64,000 bases of DNA from Isoetes taiwanensis (GCA_021234155.1 JAJEKV010000065.1:4583594-4647593); one strand, 5' to 3'. Numbered from the stretch's first letter, positions 46,540 to 57,600 are shown. Program-made: numbers and translations. The notes: generated from the letters alone by a model not told the origin.

Positions 46540-46920
46540 TCCACGAACCAGTTGGAGGGTCGTATACTGTGCTTGTATGCACTTGAGTTTATAGTGGTAT
46601 GGATACCAGTTGGTGGGTCTAGCCTCTCTGTCCCGTAACTTACTCCGTCTGCTTTATACTCTTATTTTCTCGCATTTTGCAATTTATGCAATTTTGCGAT
46701 TTTTCGAGTTTATAGTGATCTAGATTTACCAGTTGGTGGGTCTAGCTCTCGCTATCCTGGTGTACGGCGGAGGCTGAGCCTCTCTGTCCCGTAGCTTATT
46801 CTGTCCACCTTTTACTCTTATGGTCTTGCGACCTTTGTAGTTATATTTGTATTCTGGATTTGCAGTGGTCCAGTTTACCAGTTGGTGGGTCTAGCCCTCG
46901 CTATCTTGGCGGCAGGGCGA
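46540..46920. repeat. Four ACCAGTTGGTGGGTCTAGC repeats
   Basis: ACCAGTTGG occurs at about 46548, 46604, 46728 and 46877. The last two copies share GTCTAGC..CTCGCTATC, and three carry GCCTCTCTGTCCCGTA or a variant further on. Spacing is irregular. The region is T/C-rich on the plus strand. Confidence 0.75.
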
Positions 46921-47214
46921 GGTCGGGCCTCTCTCATCCATAACTTATTCTCATCCACTCTTACTTTTATGATTTACCTCTCCCATGTAATTCCAATGTC
47001 TGTTCCCCTTGCTATTTTTGTCGTCTATGTATCTCTTCATTTTCCTTTATCTCTCTGTCCGTATGCCTGTCTGATATGGCACCGATTTGCCATCTATCTG
47101 CTTACCTGTCTCCCGTTGTCATGAGTTCCTCCCGAGTCCACCGCCTTCGCCACCTTTTGTGCTCAGTGTTGGTTCCCGCCGTGTCATAGTCTATAGCTGT
47201 CCGTTGTTTTGTTT

Positions 47215-47600
47215 TTGCCATATCTAGAGCCTTTGCCATTTTCGTTCGACTCTTCCGTGTGTCGATATCCTGCGATTCTTCACCTGTTTACTTATCCTTT
47301 TTACTACTGTGCCTGCTGTCCCAAATACCTGCTTTTGATTATTTCCTACTGCTGTTTACAATACCATCCCATGATTCTGGGGGATACGACTTCGCAGTTC
47401 TGGGGAATACAATACAAGTCTGGGGAATACAATTCATTTTATGTTGTAATCATATGCCGAAATAATTACAACTGCATGTTTGGTTGTTTTGCCGTATTTA
47501 GATCCTCTTGCCGTTTTCGGTCGACGTGTCCCTGTTCCTATATCCTGTGATTTTTCATCTGTTTACTGATCTCCTTACTGTCGTGCCTGCTATCACATTC
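47215..47600. repeat. Diverged direct repeats
   Basis: CCATTTTCGTTCGAC..ATCCTGCGATTCTTCACCTG at about 47236 and CCGTTTTCGGTCGAC..ATCCTGTGATTTTTCATCTG at about 47512, each continuing GTTTACT and GTGCCTGCT. GGGGAATACAA is also duplicated at about 47402-47431. Confidence 0.7.
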
Positions 47601-48336
47601 CTTGTTGTTGGATGAATCCTGCTGCTGTTTAACTACCAGTACACAATTCTAGAAAGTATAACTCTTTCATATTCCATTCTTTTGCCATAACATTACAATA
47701 GAATTACAATGCCATCCTCCCAGGTCTATGTGTCCAAGGGATGCATTTCAGAATATAATTCATGAGTCTCTTCCTTGCATTATCACATACCATTAGAGGT
47801 AAGTTTTGCAGAATCATAGCAGAAAATATGAAGGTATCCAAAATTCCGGAACCGGTTGATCAAATTAAGACTAGATCATAATACTGAAAACAAAAAGCAA
47901 AACAAAAGCAAAACACAACAAAAGCAGACGATCCCGGTGTTCTGCACCCGTTCCCATCTTCATTAGACTGTTCTTCAAGAAAAATTTGTATGTGTCTAGA
48001 GTGTTCTGTGATATTATCCGGTGTTTTATCTCCTAAGCTACAGAGAGAAGCTGTTTTACATGTAAAACCGAAAGTCCATTCTGTATTCAAAAAACTGATT
48101 TTTCCAGATACATATCTTTGACAGATTTAACCATGGTTGAAATATAAGGCTATTCTTGATCACAAAAATTGATTATTTTCTGAATCATGTAGACTGCTCC
48201 AAGAAGTAAACAGAAAGACAAATACGAAAAGGGTAAAGGAAGCAAATGAAGGCAAACAAAAAAGGGAAAATTTATCCTAATCCTCCATCCTCCCGACATA
48301 TCTTAGTGCAACCTTCGTCCTCTTGCTTCTGGAAAA
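47601..48336. other. 3' flank of the minus-strand Cys-rich gene
   Basis: No exon is supported; the sequence is AT-rich. Confidence 0.4.
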
Positions 48337-48973
48337 TCATTTTTTCGTTCTTTTCCATGTCGATGATTCGCCCACCTTCTTCCGTTTCTCTACATTTCGG
48401 GCCATAAATCCTCTGAATAAAAAATCAATTGGGTTCTTCTCGTAACCGAGATTGTACACCTTACCGAGATCACCTATTTGAAGATCATGCTGGTATGAGC
48501 TGGATTTCTGTATGGACGCGTTGATCTGTAACCCGTTGAAACACAATAAACCCCTCTCCTTATCTTGTTCCCGAACTGTATCATTCTTATCAGACATCAC
48601 TCCTAACACTTCGAGCAAACGAAGGGTATACCCCGCATCTTTCATAGCTTGGGCGTGATGAATTCTATCGCAGTACAGGCAGTGCACTCTGCCACAGTTG
48701 ATGCATGCAGGTAATCCTGCTAAAGAAATCATTTGGGCCAGAAGGTTATTGGAAGAGTTGGAAATAAAAGAAGAAGACAGCACAGAATTATTTTGTGACA
48801 ATCACTCGCTCAAGACAGAAACAATCCTTCTCACAAATGCACCATGGGTTGATTTCTTCTAACTCCGGGTTCCAGGGAATCGTAAGGTTTCCTGGAACCC
48901 TAGATCTCGGGCGCTTCCGGACTGGTTGTTCATCGCCTTCCTGCTGCACAATAATCCTCTTATCCTTATCCAT
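48337..48973 (-). CDS. Small Cys-rich protein, PLATZ-like zinc-binding motif
   Basis: Minus strand. An ATG at 48973 opens 61 codons with a basic segment (RKRPRSRVP) and NLTIPWNP, then Cys-rich CICEKDCFC. The frame then stops, while the overlapping frame continues for about 150 codons from 48801. The second part starts around LPACINCGRVHCLYCDRIHH, a C-x2-C-x4-C-x2-C-x3-HH pattern, followed by GYTLRLLEVLGV. That order resembles the start of the plant PLATZ zinc-dependent DNA-binding domain, but the later PLATZ cysteines are absent. A short intron explains the frame change: donor T|GTGAGA after NPWCI and acceptor TTTCTTTAG before CAGGATTACC join in phase. A frameshift is the alternative. Expressed status is unknown. 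Confidence 0.42.
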
Positions 48974-49189
48974 CTGGCCCTGCTTCTCGTAGACAAAATC
49001 AATCGGCTGTTCTGGGCGCAGCGGGGTTTCGGCAGGAGCTAAGATTCAGCGTATCTCCTTCTTCCTGTTATATCTATTAACTTTTAAAGTTGTGATTTTA
49101 CGTTCCCCCGCCTCTTTATGATATCCGATTTCATTAATTGCATGTCTTGTCTTTATCCTGTCCTATTTCCTTTTACTTTCTTATAGGGG

Positions 49190-49290
49190 GTGGTCCCTTC
49201 CCTAGCGCCCTCCCCAGCGCCCTCCCAACGCCCAGCGCCCTCCCCAGCGCCCTACTCCCTCTCTCTAGCGCCCCCACTCCCCTTGCATAG
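49190..49290. repeat. AGCGCCCTCCCC short tandem repeats
   Basis: About six AGCGCCC(T/A) units in a C-rich tract at the left edge of the GC-rich LINE. Confidence 0.8.
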
Positions 49291-49339
49291 ACCCCCTTGA
49301 TTTGCCCCTTTCTGGCTTTCTCTCTCTAGGGTTTACAAT

Positions 49340-49660
49340 CTCTCTCTAGACCCAAAACCCCCAAACCCCCAAAGGTGCTCTCCGCCTTGCTTTTTGAGTC
49401 CCCAAATTGGATTCTAAGCACCCTTTAGGCAGCCAGAGACCCCTTAAACTTTGGCACCCCCAAAACCCCCAAACCCCAAAAGGTGCTCTGCCATGCCTTC
49501 GAGTCCCCAAATTGGATTCTAAGCACCCTTTAAGCGACCGAGACCCCTCAAACTTTGGAACCCCCAAACCCCACACCCCAAAAGGTGCTCGCCTGCGTTT
49601 TGAGTCCCCAAATTGGATTCTAAGCACCCTTTCCGCAGCCAGAGACCCCTCAAACTTTGA
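49340..49660 (+). repeat. LINE 5' monomers, three copies of 101-105 bp
   Basis: GAGTCCCCAAATTGGATTCT begins at 49396, 49501 and 49602. Each unit also contains AAGCACCCTTT and GAGACCCC, and the first two run on into CCCCCAAA..AAAGGTGCTC. The last unit ends six bases before the ORF1 start codon. Confidence 0.9.
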
Positions 49661-49665
49661 AAGTC

Positions 49666-50942
49666 ATGGCCACACAAGATGGGCCAGCCTGGGAAACCCA
49701 AGGCGAGGGGCCGCCACACAAACGGTCCCGATCAGCCATCATGGACAGGGGAGAGTCATCCTCCATGAAGAAGGAGGCTCGGGCTAAGGCTAAGGCCCCC
49801 ACCCGAGGCCAGGCCCGGCCAGAAGGGATTGATTGCTCGGACCACATAGGAACTCCTGCCTCGGCGAGAATTGGAGCCATGTCAAAGTGGGAGTGGAGGC
49901 TAACTTGATTGCTTTCGTATTGAGGCTAACTAGATGCCCCGCCTGGCCGCATGGCGGTGGAGATGGAGTCCTCGGCATCCCATATGCTCAAAAGGCAAAT
50001 GGTGGTCGAGAAGAACCGCATCCGCAGTGCGGAGACCCGCTTGCATGTGGAAGATGGCTTTGGCCCGGCACACTTCGGCGGGCGGCAACAGTTGCATGAG
50101 GCCGGTTATGCGGGCGCCTAGACTCTGTGTTCATCACTCGACACCATGACAATGGGAGAGAGGAAGCGCAATGCGAGAAGGCGATGGTCCCGCGGTGTCA
50201 CCGGCCCCGGTCGAGGGTGGAGGCAGCCACCACCATGGCATCGAAGCGCAGGGCTCTTGCGCATTTACGGAACCGCGGCCGGGATCTTGAGTAAGACGAA
50301 CAGCAAGCCCGGCCCTCGGCGCGTGGCCGGAGGCTGAGCACGCCTCGCTATCGTAGCCCGAGCTCGGGGCTATGGCAACCATCCATAGACATGGAGCTGT
50401 GGTCTCCCCTCCGAGGTTCATAGTCACCGCAGAGGCAGGCGAGGGCGGGCCAAGCGGCCAGCCAGGGCCCAAGAGCCGTGCTCCCGGAGCTTCCATTGGG
50501 GGCGAACGCTGCTGGGGCAGCTACCCCCCGCCACGGCCTCCACGCCGGGCCCAAAGCCCCCTGCTGCCCCGCACTCCGGCCACTCCACGCCATCCCACCA
50601 CCACCACCACCCCGGCCTAAGCCCGGCCCTCGCCCACCTTTGACCCTTGGTAGCCGAACTCGTGAGCCTTGCGGAGAGGCCATCCCCGGTAGTTCGAGGC
50701 ATGCGGAAACGGCGGGGGAGACATCGAACACACATTCTCGATGGGATGACATTCCCGGGCCAGATTCACATTTCTCGAAAGGTAAAGCATTGTCATATTC
50801 ACCGCTATGGATGCAGTGCGTGATGCCATATTGCGCCCGAGGCCGAATCTTTGAAGGGGACATCCACATGCGTGGGCCCAGGAACCTCACACCCGTGCAA
50901 CGAGGAGGCACGCTGACAGGAGCTTGTCGGTGGAGGCATTAG
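49666..50942 (+). pseudogene. LINE ORF1 remnant
   Basis: Begins MATQDGPAWETQGEGPPHKR at the ATG directly after the 5' monomers, then a Lys/Arg/Ala-rich stretch. In another frame a helical block ESSASHMLKRQMVVEKNR.. (about 49965-50100) resembles the coiled coil of L1 ORF1 proteins. The rest is Pro/Arg-rich in shifted frames to about 50940. ORF1 proteins bind element RNA. At least four frame changes are needed to read it. Confidence 0.55.
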
Positions 50943-51217
50943 CCACCGGGGGTGCCGCGGGGATTGGTTCGAGGCAAGATGCACATTTTTTCGGCGACAC
51001 ACTCTGCTTGCGGACCGCTGAGCCCCAACCCCAGTACCGCGTGGCCCCTACGCTTCTCCTACCACGGCCCCCCCTTCTCCCCTCCTACTCCTACCCCTCA
51101 CGACCCATGCCCTCTCGGCCACATGCTTTGCCTCCGGCTCCATCTACTTCTCCTTTCGGCCTCTACTTCCGGAGTCCTCCCCTGACTCGAGTGCGCATAC
51201 CATCCCTGGCGACAAAT

Positions 51218-51725
51218 AGGAATTGTGCCTCGGGGTGGTCTCATGGAATTATCGAGGCTTCCCTTGGCGAGAAGGGGGACAATCCCGAACTTCAGAGTGG
51301 CAGCCGATATGGATCTCATCTTCCTTATGGAGACATGGGAGCATGTTGGGCACAGGCTACCTGATCTGCCGGGTTACCAACATTTCTCGGTCTTCAATAC
51401 ACATGCGGGGACAGAGGGTCATGGTGGAGTGGCTTGCTACTACCGGACAACCTTGGCACATTCGGTTACCCTCCAAAAGCAGACCGGACACAACCCGATA
51501 CCGTGGGTTCGTGTGCATAATACCAGTGACAACCCTCTTTTTCTGGCCGCCTATTATTTCCCTCACGCAGAGAGCACCTTCTATCGCAGCCACCCCAATG
51601 CGGATAGGATGGACCCGTATGTCGATCTATATGATGACATACAGCAGCACCAGCAGTTGGGTAGGGTCGTCCTTCTTGGACATTTCAATGCAGACGACGA
51701 GAGTACAACAGCCCATGCGACTTGA
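51218..51725 (+). pseudogene. LINE ORF2 endonuclease domain (APE type)
   Basis: CLGVVSWNYRGF (usual SWNVRG) is followed after a frameshift by ADMDLIFLMETWEHVG, which contains the catalytic Glu. Next come GHGGVACYYRTTL and VVLLGHFNADDE, matching the GDFNA motif with His for Asp. Motif order and spacing match apurinic endonucleases of L1-type elements, which nick target DNA. The H-for-D change and the frameshift indicate inactivity. Confidence 0.75.
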
Positions 51726-52883
51726 CCCCCTCGGGCGATGTCCTGTCCCGGCTTCGCCCGCGAAGCAACCTGGCCCGCGAGGATCGGATGACAGCCGGGT
51801 CACTTTCGCTTTGGCGGAACAATTGCTCCTGCTATGTGGTATTTTTGACTTGATAATTTGCAATGGCACATCCCACGGTGGCCCGATTCTCCAAAGTGCA
51901 CATGCGAGCGGACAATCGGGGGAGGTCTAGTGTGGTGGACTATGTGCTCGTGGTTGTGCAAGATATGCATCTCATCGGTCGTTTCGAGGTGGGCACTGAG
52001 GCGGTTGGGATGAGGAGGTCGACTCGGATCACCTCCCACTTTATTTGGACCTGGTTTGGCAAGCGCCGGAACCCCCACTATACCGACCCCTCGCCCGGAG
52101 TCCTCGGTTGAGACTAGATTATGGCGGCCGAGGACTTCTGGCGATGCTCATGGGCGCCCTCCCGGTAGTGGGACCTCCACACTAGAAGCGGCCAGACGGC
52201 CCGGTGACTTCACTATTACGGGATGCGGCCAGCGGGTGCTTTAGACCCCGCCGCATTTCGGGGGTGACAACATTCCCAGCGTAACCGATGGTTTGATGCG
52301 GAGTGTAAAGCATAGCGGCGGCTCCGTCACGATACGGATCCGAGCACCCGCTTGCCCGGCCACCACCGCTGCGCCCATCCGAAGGAGACAAAGGCGCGGT
52401 ACCTTCCCCGTCGATCGGGGGAGATGTTTGGCTTTGGACACTCATCCTCGAACCTTTTTGGCACAAAGTGCTTGAAGGCCAGCCCGACCTCTGGGGGACA
52501 TCACACGGGCGGTGGGGAGCGGTACTTGCGGCGGCTCTATGACCCGCCCGGGGCAGCGTCCCATACCCCCACAGGATGCCCCCCCATTGGTTCTCGTGGA
52601 GGAGGATGTTGAGGAGGGCACAACGGCCGGCTAATGGGAAGGCGGTGACCTCGATGGTATGCGGTAGGCGAAGTTACTCAAATGGGCGTGGCGTCGCTTG
52701 TCGGCCCTCACTATCCTGTCCCCAGACAATGGACCACAAGCGGGGTTGTTCCCATTCACAAAGGCGGGCTACCCACCTTTGTCCGGCCAATTACCAGGGA
52801 CGATCATGGTCGATTCGGTGTTTGCAAACTCTTGGGCGGCATTCTCGAGTAGCGGATTGACCCGGTAGGCGGGTAGGCGAGAT

Positions 52884-53400
52884 GTGCGAGCCCTCACACA
52901 AAAGGGCTTTAGACCCCGCCACTCAACGATTGACCATATCTTTACACCGCTGCGGGCGATTGAAGGCGGCCCGGAATCATCGGCGGGACTTGTATTGTTT
53001 GCTTTGTGGACTTCGCGCTGGCTTTTGATCTGTTTCCGGGGAAAAGGCTGGGCTAGAAGCTGCGTCAATCTCACCTGCGTGCGAGAATGCCATATCACGA
53101 GTTGTATGAGAGTTGTTTTGGCGGGATGATCCCCGGCCAGGCCAAGCATTCACCGGTAGTATCGAGGTCGGCGGGGTTGCCCCTCTAGCCAACACTTTTG
53201 GCCTCTACATTGTCCGGTTAGAGCCACGGCTTCTGCGAGCATGGGGATGGCATCACGACTTTTGCACCAGTCATCCACCACTCATCTATGTGGGCGATGT
53301 TGGCCTTTTTGGCCCACACCCCCCGTGGTTATGCACGGTCTCACTGGATGCCCTAGACACATTTTGTCGGGCTTTCTGACATGTAATGCGTGGTCGCCAA
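52884..53400 (+). pseudogene. LINE ORF2 reverse transcriptase core
   Basis: QKGFRPRHSTIDHIFT is the LINE 'GFR..RST.DHI' motif. One frame away CFVDFALAFDL is the first catalytic Asp motif (FVDF..AFD). Later PLIYVGDVGLFG takes the place of the FADD/YVDD active site, with one Asp replaced by Gly. Three frame changes occur within 500 bp. The thumb and C-terminal part run on in fragments to about 54470 without clear motifs. Confidence 0.75.
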
Positions 53401-54681
53401 GACCGGGGTGGTTCTCATATCCTCTTCCACGTCACCCCATGCCTCCTGCACTCACATATCGGGGGACAACCTGTGGGCGTCCGCCCACCTACAAGTACCT
53501 AGGGGTGGAGTTCCCCTCTCCTGGCTCTGGCGGGGCGTCTATCGCTCCGGTGACAAAGAAGCCGAAAGCATTTATGCCATCGCGAACAACGGTCACCCGG
53601 CGAGCTCTATGATTGGGGCCATCGGTCACATCACTGTTAGGGCGCTGTGGGAGCTGCCATTCAGACGGGGTCGAGGTTTGGGGCCCTCCGCTCTTTGGCG
53701 ACACGGAATGACTTTGAGCAAAGTGTAAGGCATTTTATACGCGTGTGCCCAGGGTGAAACCAGTCCCCTATCGGTTACTAGCTGCTGAGAAACCGGATTC
53801 TTAATCGCCCCGGGCAAAATTTTGATAGACACATCGCCTATTTTGAGAAAGTGGTTACTATGGGTGATGCTCGGCTCCGCACCGCTTTACACCGCGTGGC
53901 AATGGGTCCTTGGCGGCTTAGGGGCCTCGCGGAGGGGTAAGAGAGATCGATGGTTAGCCGGATGGAGCGATGCGAGCAGATGCGGATCGTCTGGTAAGTG
54001 GACCTGTGTGCCGTCGTGGACAGTCTGGGGAGTACCTAGGCAGCTTGTTTCCTTGGCAAACTCTCGGGACCCCCGCTCTAGAGCATGTCAAAACGGCCCA
54101 TTACAAGGAGCACATCAACCCGTGTTAGCCCTGGGCCCACAGCCTCTACCGCGTTCCCGGTGCCCCGAAAAGCCTTGGGCACTCATTGCCTCCATTCGCG
54201 ACAGTGCCCACCATCTTCGCTCGAGGCAGGCGGGTGGATTGGGGAGCCGCCGGGGCGAAGCTCACGTCAATCTTTGTCAAAACGGGTGCCATTGAGGATG
54301 AGTCTCACACTTTCGAGTTGCCCGGTTCGTTCCGTCCGGTCCCGCGGATCACACGCCCCTTAAATGCGGCGGACTTGCCCTTACATTTGCCGATGAACAC
54401 ACCACAAGTCGATCCGTTCCACGGGTCGTACATTACGGGAGGTAATGGACTGGGCTGCGCCGGGTGATTAGGCACTACGGGTGCGGTGCATGACTGTATA
54501 TATTTGGGTGTTTCTGCATTTTATATGGTTGGACAGTTTGTCAGCAGGCTGATTGCTGCCACGGTTTTTCCCTCGAAAACCCTTCGGGGTGGGGGTTTTT
54601 TAATCCGGGCAGTAATCCGCTTGCTGCATTTTTGTATTGGGTCCCATAGACCGATTGGTCTCCGTGGACGATAAAAGTACC

Positions 54682-54707
54682 CTCCTTCCTTCCTTCCTTC
54701 CTTCCTT
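54682..54707. repeat. (CTTC)n tail of the LINE
   Basis: Six TTCC/CTTC units directly after TCCGTGGACGATAAAAGTAC. Confidence 0.9.
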
Positions 54708-54710
54708 TAC

Positions 54711-55380
54711 GGTTTTCGTATGCGTGACCGATAAGCCTCCTCACTGTCTTCTGTACCCTCTTCTGACATTCGTACTCCACCTTTATCCCTCCGTATATAA
54801 TCATTATTTGGTGCCCGTCGTCCTCCATTAATTACTGCCACGTCCTCAATCAAATACCATAGTTATGCGTTTGCCGCTGTGAAAGCTATTTTATTATCTT
54901 ATTATTTATTTATTTTCTCTAACTAATACACATATACACGTAAGCACTCGGAATTTGCTGAGTAGCATTGCCCACCGTGTTCTCAAATGTTTTATGTTTG
55001 AACGGCTATTATTTTAAACCACCAAGTTACCGTTATACTGTAGTTGAAGTCGTAGCGGGATGACTCTTTCTACCTCTGTGAGTTTACAAACCATATCCGG
55101 TAATCTGCTATACGAACTGCCGTACCACTTCTAAATCCGAGATTAAGCAAGATGTCGACGACTAATTTATGAGTGACATTATATACAATTCCGTCAATTT
55201 TATATCGTTTTACTAATCCTAAAATACTCCAAACAACAGTCGTGATCATATCTTTAAGCATACCTCCGGTATTCGGTGTCCAGTAACAAATCAAAAAAAG
55301 ATTATCTATTTTCTACACCATATTCACAGACAATTTACCCAGAATTGAGCGCTATTTTATTCTAGAATTCAACATGCGGT
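54711..55380. other. Intergenic, nothing recognised
   Basis: AT-rich flank of the LINE. A 74-codon minus-strand frame at 55070-55294 has no recognisable motif. Confidence 0.45.
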
Positions 55381-55398
55381 TTCTGACCTGGATATCAT

Positions 55399-55443
55399 CA
55401 CCCATCGCCCATCGCCCCTATCATCGCCCATCGCCCATCACCC
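55399..55443. repeat. CATCGCC minisatellite
   Basis: Repeats of CATCGCC/CATCACC immediately before the H3-like frame. Confidence 0.8.
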
Positions 55444-55728
55444 ATGCTGCTTCCTTCGCATCAACCTAAACCTAAACCTAAGCTGCGGAACCAACCTAAA
55501 CCCCCTCCGCCTCGACCGAGGATGCCCTAGAGGAACCATCATGGACCTAATTCCAAGCAAAGCTGGATATTTCGAGATATTCGGCAATTCCAGCAGTGTA
55601 CGCACCTCCTAATAAGGAAAGCCCCATTTGAGCGCGTCCTCCGGGAAGTGATGCAAGAATTCAGGACGGATTATTGGGTCACCCTGATGATGGTGCGAGC
55701 ATTACAAGAGACGGCCGAAGCAGAAGTA
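55444..55728 (+). pseudogene. Divergent histone H3 (possibly CENH3) fragment
   Basis: Translation from the ATG at 55444 gives a Pro/Lys/Arg-rich tail (HQPKPKPKLRNQPKPPPPRP), one in-frame TAG at 55528, then a histone-fold sequence: IFRDIRQFQQCTHLLIRKAP, FERVLREVMQEFRTDYW and VRALQETAEAE. This aligns without gaps to H3 '[34 protein letters not shown]...MALQEASEA' (alphaN, alpha1, loop 1, alpha2). The tail lacks the ARTKQTARKS start of canonical H3, and alpha2 is very different, as in centromeric H3 variants. Sequence after ETAEAE is lost: PPR-derived repeat begins at about 55727. Too short and interrupted to be functional. Confidence 0.7.
55463..55481. repeat. Three CCTAAA units
   Basis: AACCTAAACCTAAACCTAA lies within the H3-like tail, where it encodes Lys-Pro repeats. 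It is one base short of the plant telomere unit CCCTAAA. Confidence 0.7.
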
Positions 55729-56090
55729 ATAATTTGTATCTGGTCTCAAGCTAAGGATTCCTGTAGTATACCTGAAATACCATTATCCTTAATTAGCCAA
55801 TAGGAACATAAATGAATGATACTTCATCTGGATTGATGTCGTTCATTCCATATCTTGAAAGCACTGCACAACTAATCCAGCATTGCCGTGGTGAACAAAT
55901 GTTAGCAATCATCCCAGTCCAAAAAACAATGATCCGATTTGCTAATTTTCAAAGACTTGCATTGCCTCCACTGAACGACCAAGCACACATATCAACAATT
56001 TGAATTTCCCATCACAATATAACATCAGATTCACCAACTTCATTGTGGATAAATTTCAGCAATGTTGCTATAAACGTTCAAAATAGTGTT
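55727..56090 (-). pseudogene. PPR C-terminal fragment, extra copy
   Basis: Near-duplicate of 56845-57190 in the same (minus) orientation, starting TTTGTATCTGGTCTCAAGC. It encodes PPR pieces such as WTGMIANICSPRQC-like remnants in broken frames. It abuts the H3-like fragment directly. Confidence 0.65.
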
Positions 56091-56099
56091 ATATGAAAT

Positions 56100-57385
56100 A
56101 ATTCTATATAAAGTAGTCTGATGTTTTTCCTTTTGTGTCCCTTCCTAATATCTTCGCGGCACAATACCGTCGCATTATGGTATAATGATCAGTAGTTACT
56201 ATGGCGATGGAAATGCAGAGAAATACGAGGCAGGCAAGAGAAGCTTCCTTGAAAATCTTAGGGACTGAATCTTATCCATCTTCCAGTGCAAAAAAGCTGA
56301 TGAGTGGCTGTAGGTTTAGCGCAAAATGCTGCCAAAACTGGCTATGGTGGTCTGAAGCCTTGGATGCCACGATAAATTTCTTGTATAAAATAATTCTATA
56401 TAGCAATGCGTTGGCATTCTTAGTGAATTTAAATCTAGCTACATTGATCAAGAACTCTAGAAATCCAAGTCTAATCTCAAAAATTATTTTCCATAGCATG
56501 TTCCTTCAATGCAATAAATCTCACCTCCTATGCCAGGTTAGTCTTATATATACAATCTTCTATATAAGATACTAACTAGAACTACAAGATGGAGATGCAT
56601 GGGTCTACTTGTGTAACCTAAACTAAATAGAGAAGTTAAAGAAGATCAAATACCTTGAGAAATTATCAGGTAAAGACGGGGCATCAGGTTGAGATTGCCA
56701 TGCATTTTACATGTATTTGTGACGTCGTCATAGTACTGAGCGAAAATTTCCGTTCAGAAACATATTTAAACTGTATGAAGTGGCGCATAGCTTTTGCTTC
56801 TTTGAACTTTTCTGCACGACTTAGAAGGTCTATCACACAACTATAATGATTTGTATCTGGTCTCAAGCCAAGGATCTCTGTCAAATACCTGAGACACTAT
56901 TGTCCTTATTAGCCAATAGGAACACAAATGAATGATACTTCATCTAGATTGATGCCGTTCATTCCATACCTTGAAAGCACTGCACAACCAATCCATCATT
57001 GCCATGGTGGACAAATGTAGCAATCATTATAGTCCAGAAAACAATGGTCCGATTTGTTAATTTTCAAAGACTTGCATTGCTTCCACTAAATGACCAAGTA
57101 TACATATCAAAAATTTGAATTTTCCATCACAACATAACAGCAGATTCACCAACTTCATTATGGATAAACTTTTCCATTTCAGCAATGCTGCTACAAACGT
57201 TCAAAATAGCTAGGAATGCTTGGCCTTATACCTATCTTTTACATCCTCGTAGATAAATCAAGAGCCAAAAAATCTTCTATATATTCAACACATTTTCCAA
57301 TAATTGCAGTCCAGGAAACTACATTTGCTCGAATACCTCTTTGTTCCATGCACATAAGATAATGCATAGCATGTGCGATAAATGC
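56100..57385 (-). pseudogene. PPR pseudogene, left arm of a large inverted repeat
   Basis: Minus-strand sense. The C-terminal PPR part (GLRPDTNHYSCVIDLLSRAE, KFKEAKAM) lies at 56684-56884, with upstream PPR remnants to 57385. Probable 3' flanking sequence runs left to about 56100. The whole segment is repeated in inverted orientation at 58510-59810. Confidence 0.75.
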
Positions 57386-57489
57386 AGTCTAGAAAACCAC
57401 GTCTTCATCTGGCTTTGATGCAAGATCATGAGCTCCCTCCATAGGGACTTGACCCCAATAGAAAAATGGAAAGACAAAGAAGCTGCTGA

Positions 57490-57600
57490 GAAGAATACCA
57501 GATAAGCAAAAAGAATGAAAGACCACTATATATGCTGCTCGTCTTTCCCGAGAATGCCAATCCGGTGGCCCGAATCATTGACATTAGTCATGAAAGGTGT
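57490..57600 (-). promoter_or_regulatory. TATA-containing promoter-like module, diverged copy 3
   Basis: GAAGCTGCTGAGAAGAATACCAGATAA.., CACTATATATGCTGCTCGTC, TTTCCCGAGAATGCCAATCC and GTGGCCCGAATCATTGAC correspond in order to the modules at 15.9 and 22.2 kb. On the minus strand the TATA box would direct transcription left, into the sense strand of the left PPR arm. Confidence 0.5.

Larger units (their letters stand above)
49190..54710 (+). mobile_element. GC-rich L1-like non-LTR retrotransposon, degenerate
   Basis: The element carries 5' tandem monomers, an ORF1 region, an AP-type endonuclease, a reverse transcriptase and a 3' tail (CTTC)n at about 54682-54707 preceded by TCCGTGGACGATAAAA. 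It is much richer in G+C than the rest of the window. Frames break every few hundred bases, mainly by small indels, so it cannot move on its own. The order ORF1-APE-RT-microsatellite tail supports an L1-clade LINE. Confidence 0.85.

Noticed and set aside
50134-50911. Long minus-strand frames of 120 and 187 codons in the GC-rich block
   Set aside because: High GC lowers stop frequency; the coding strand of the LINE is plus, as its ordered motifs show.
55463-55481. Interstitial telomere
   Set aside because: Only three CCTAAA units, and they fit the H3-like reading frame as Lys-Pro codons.
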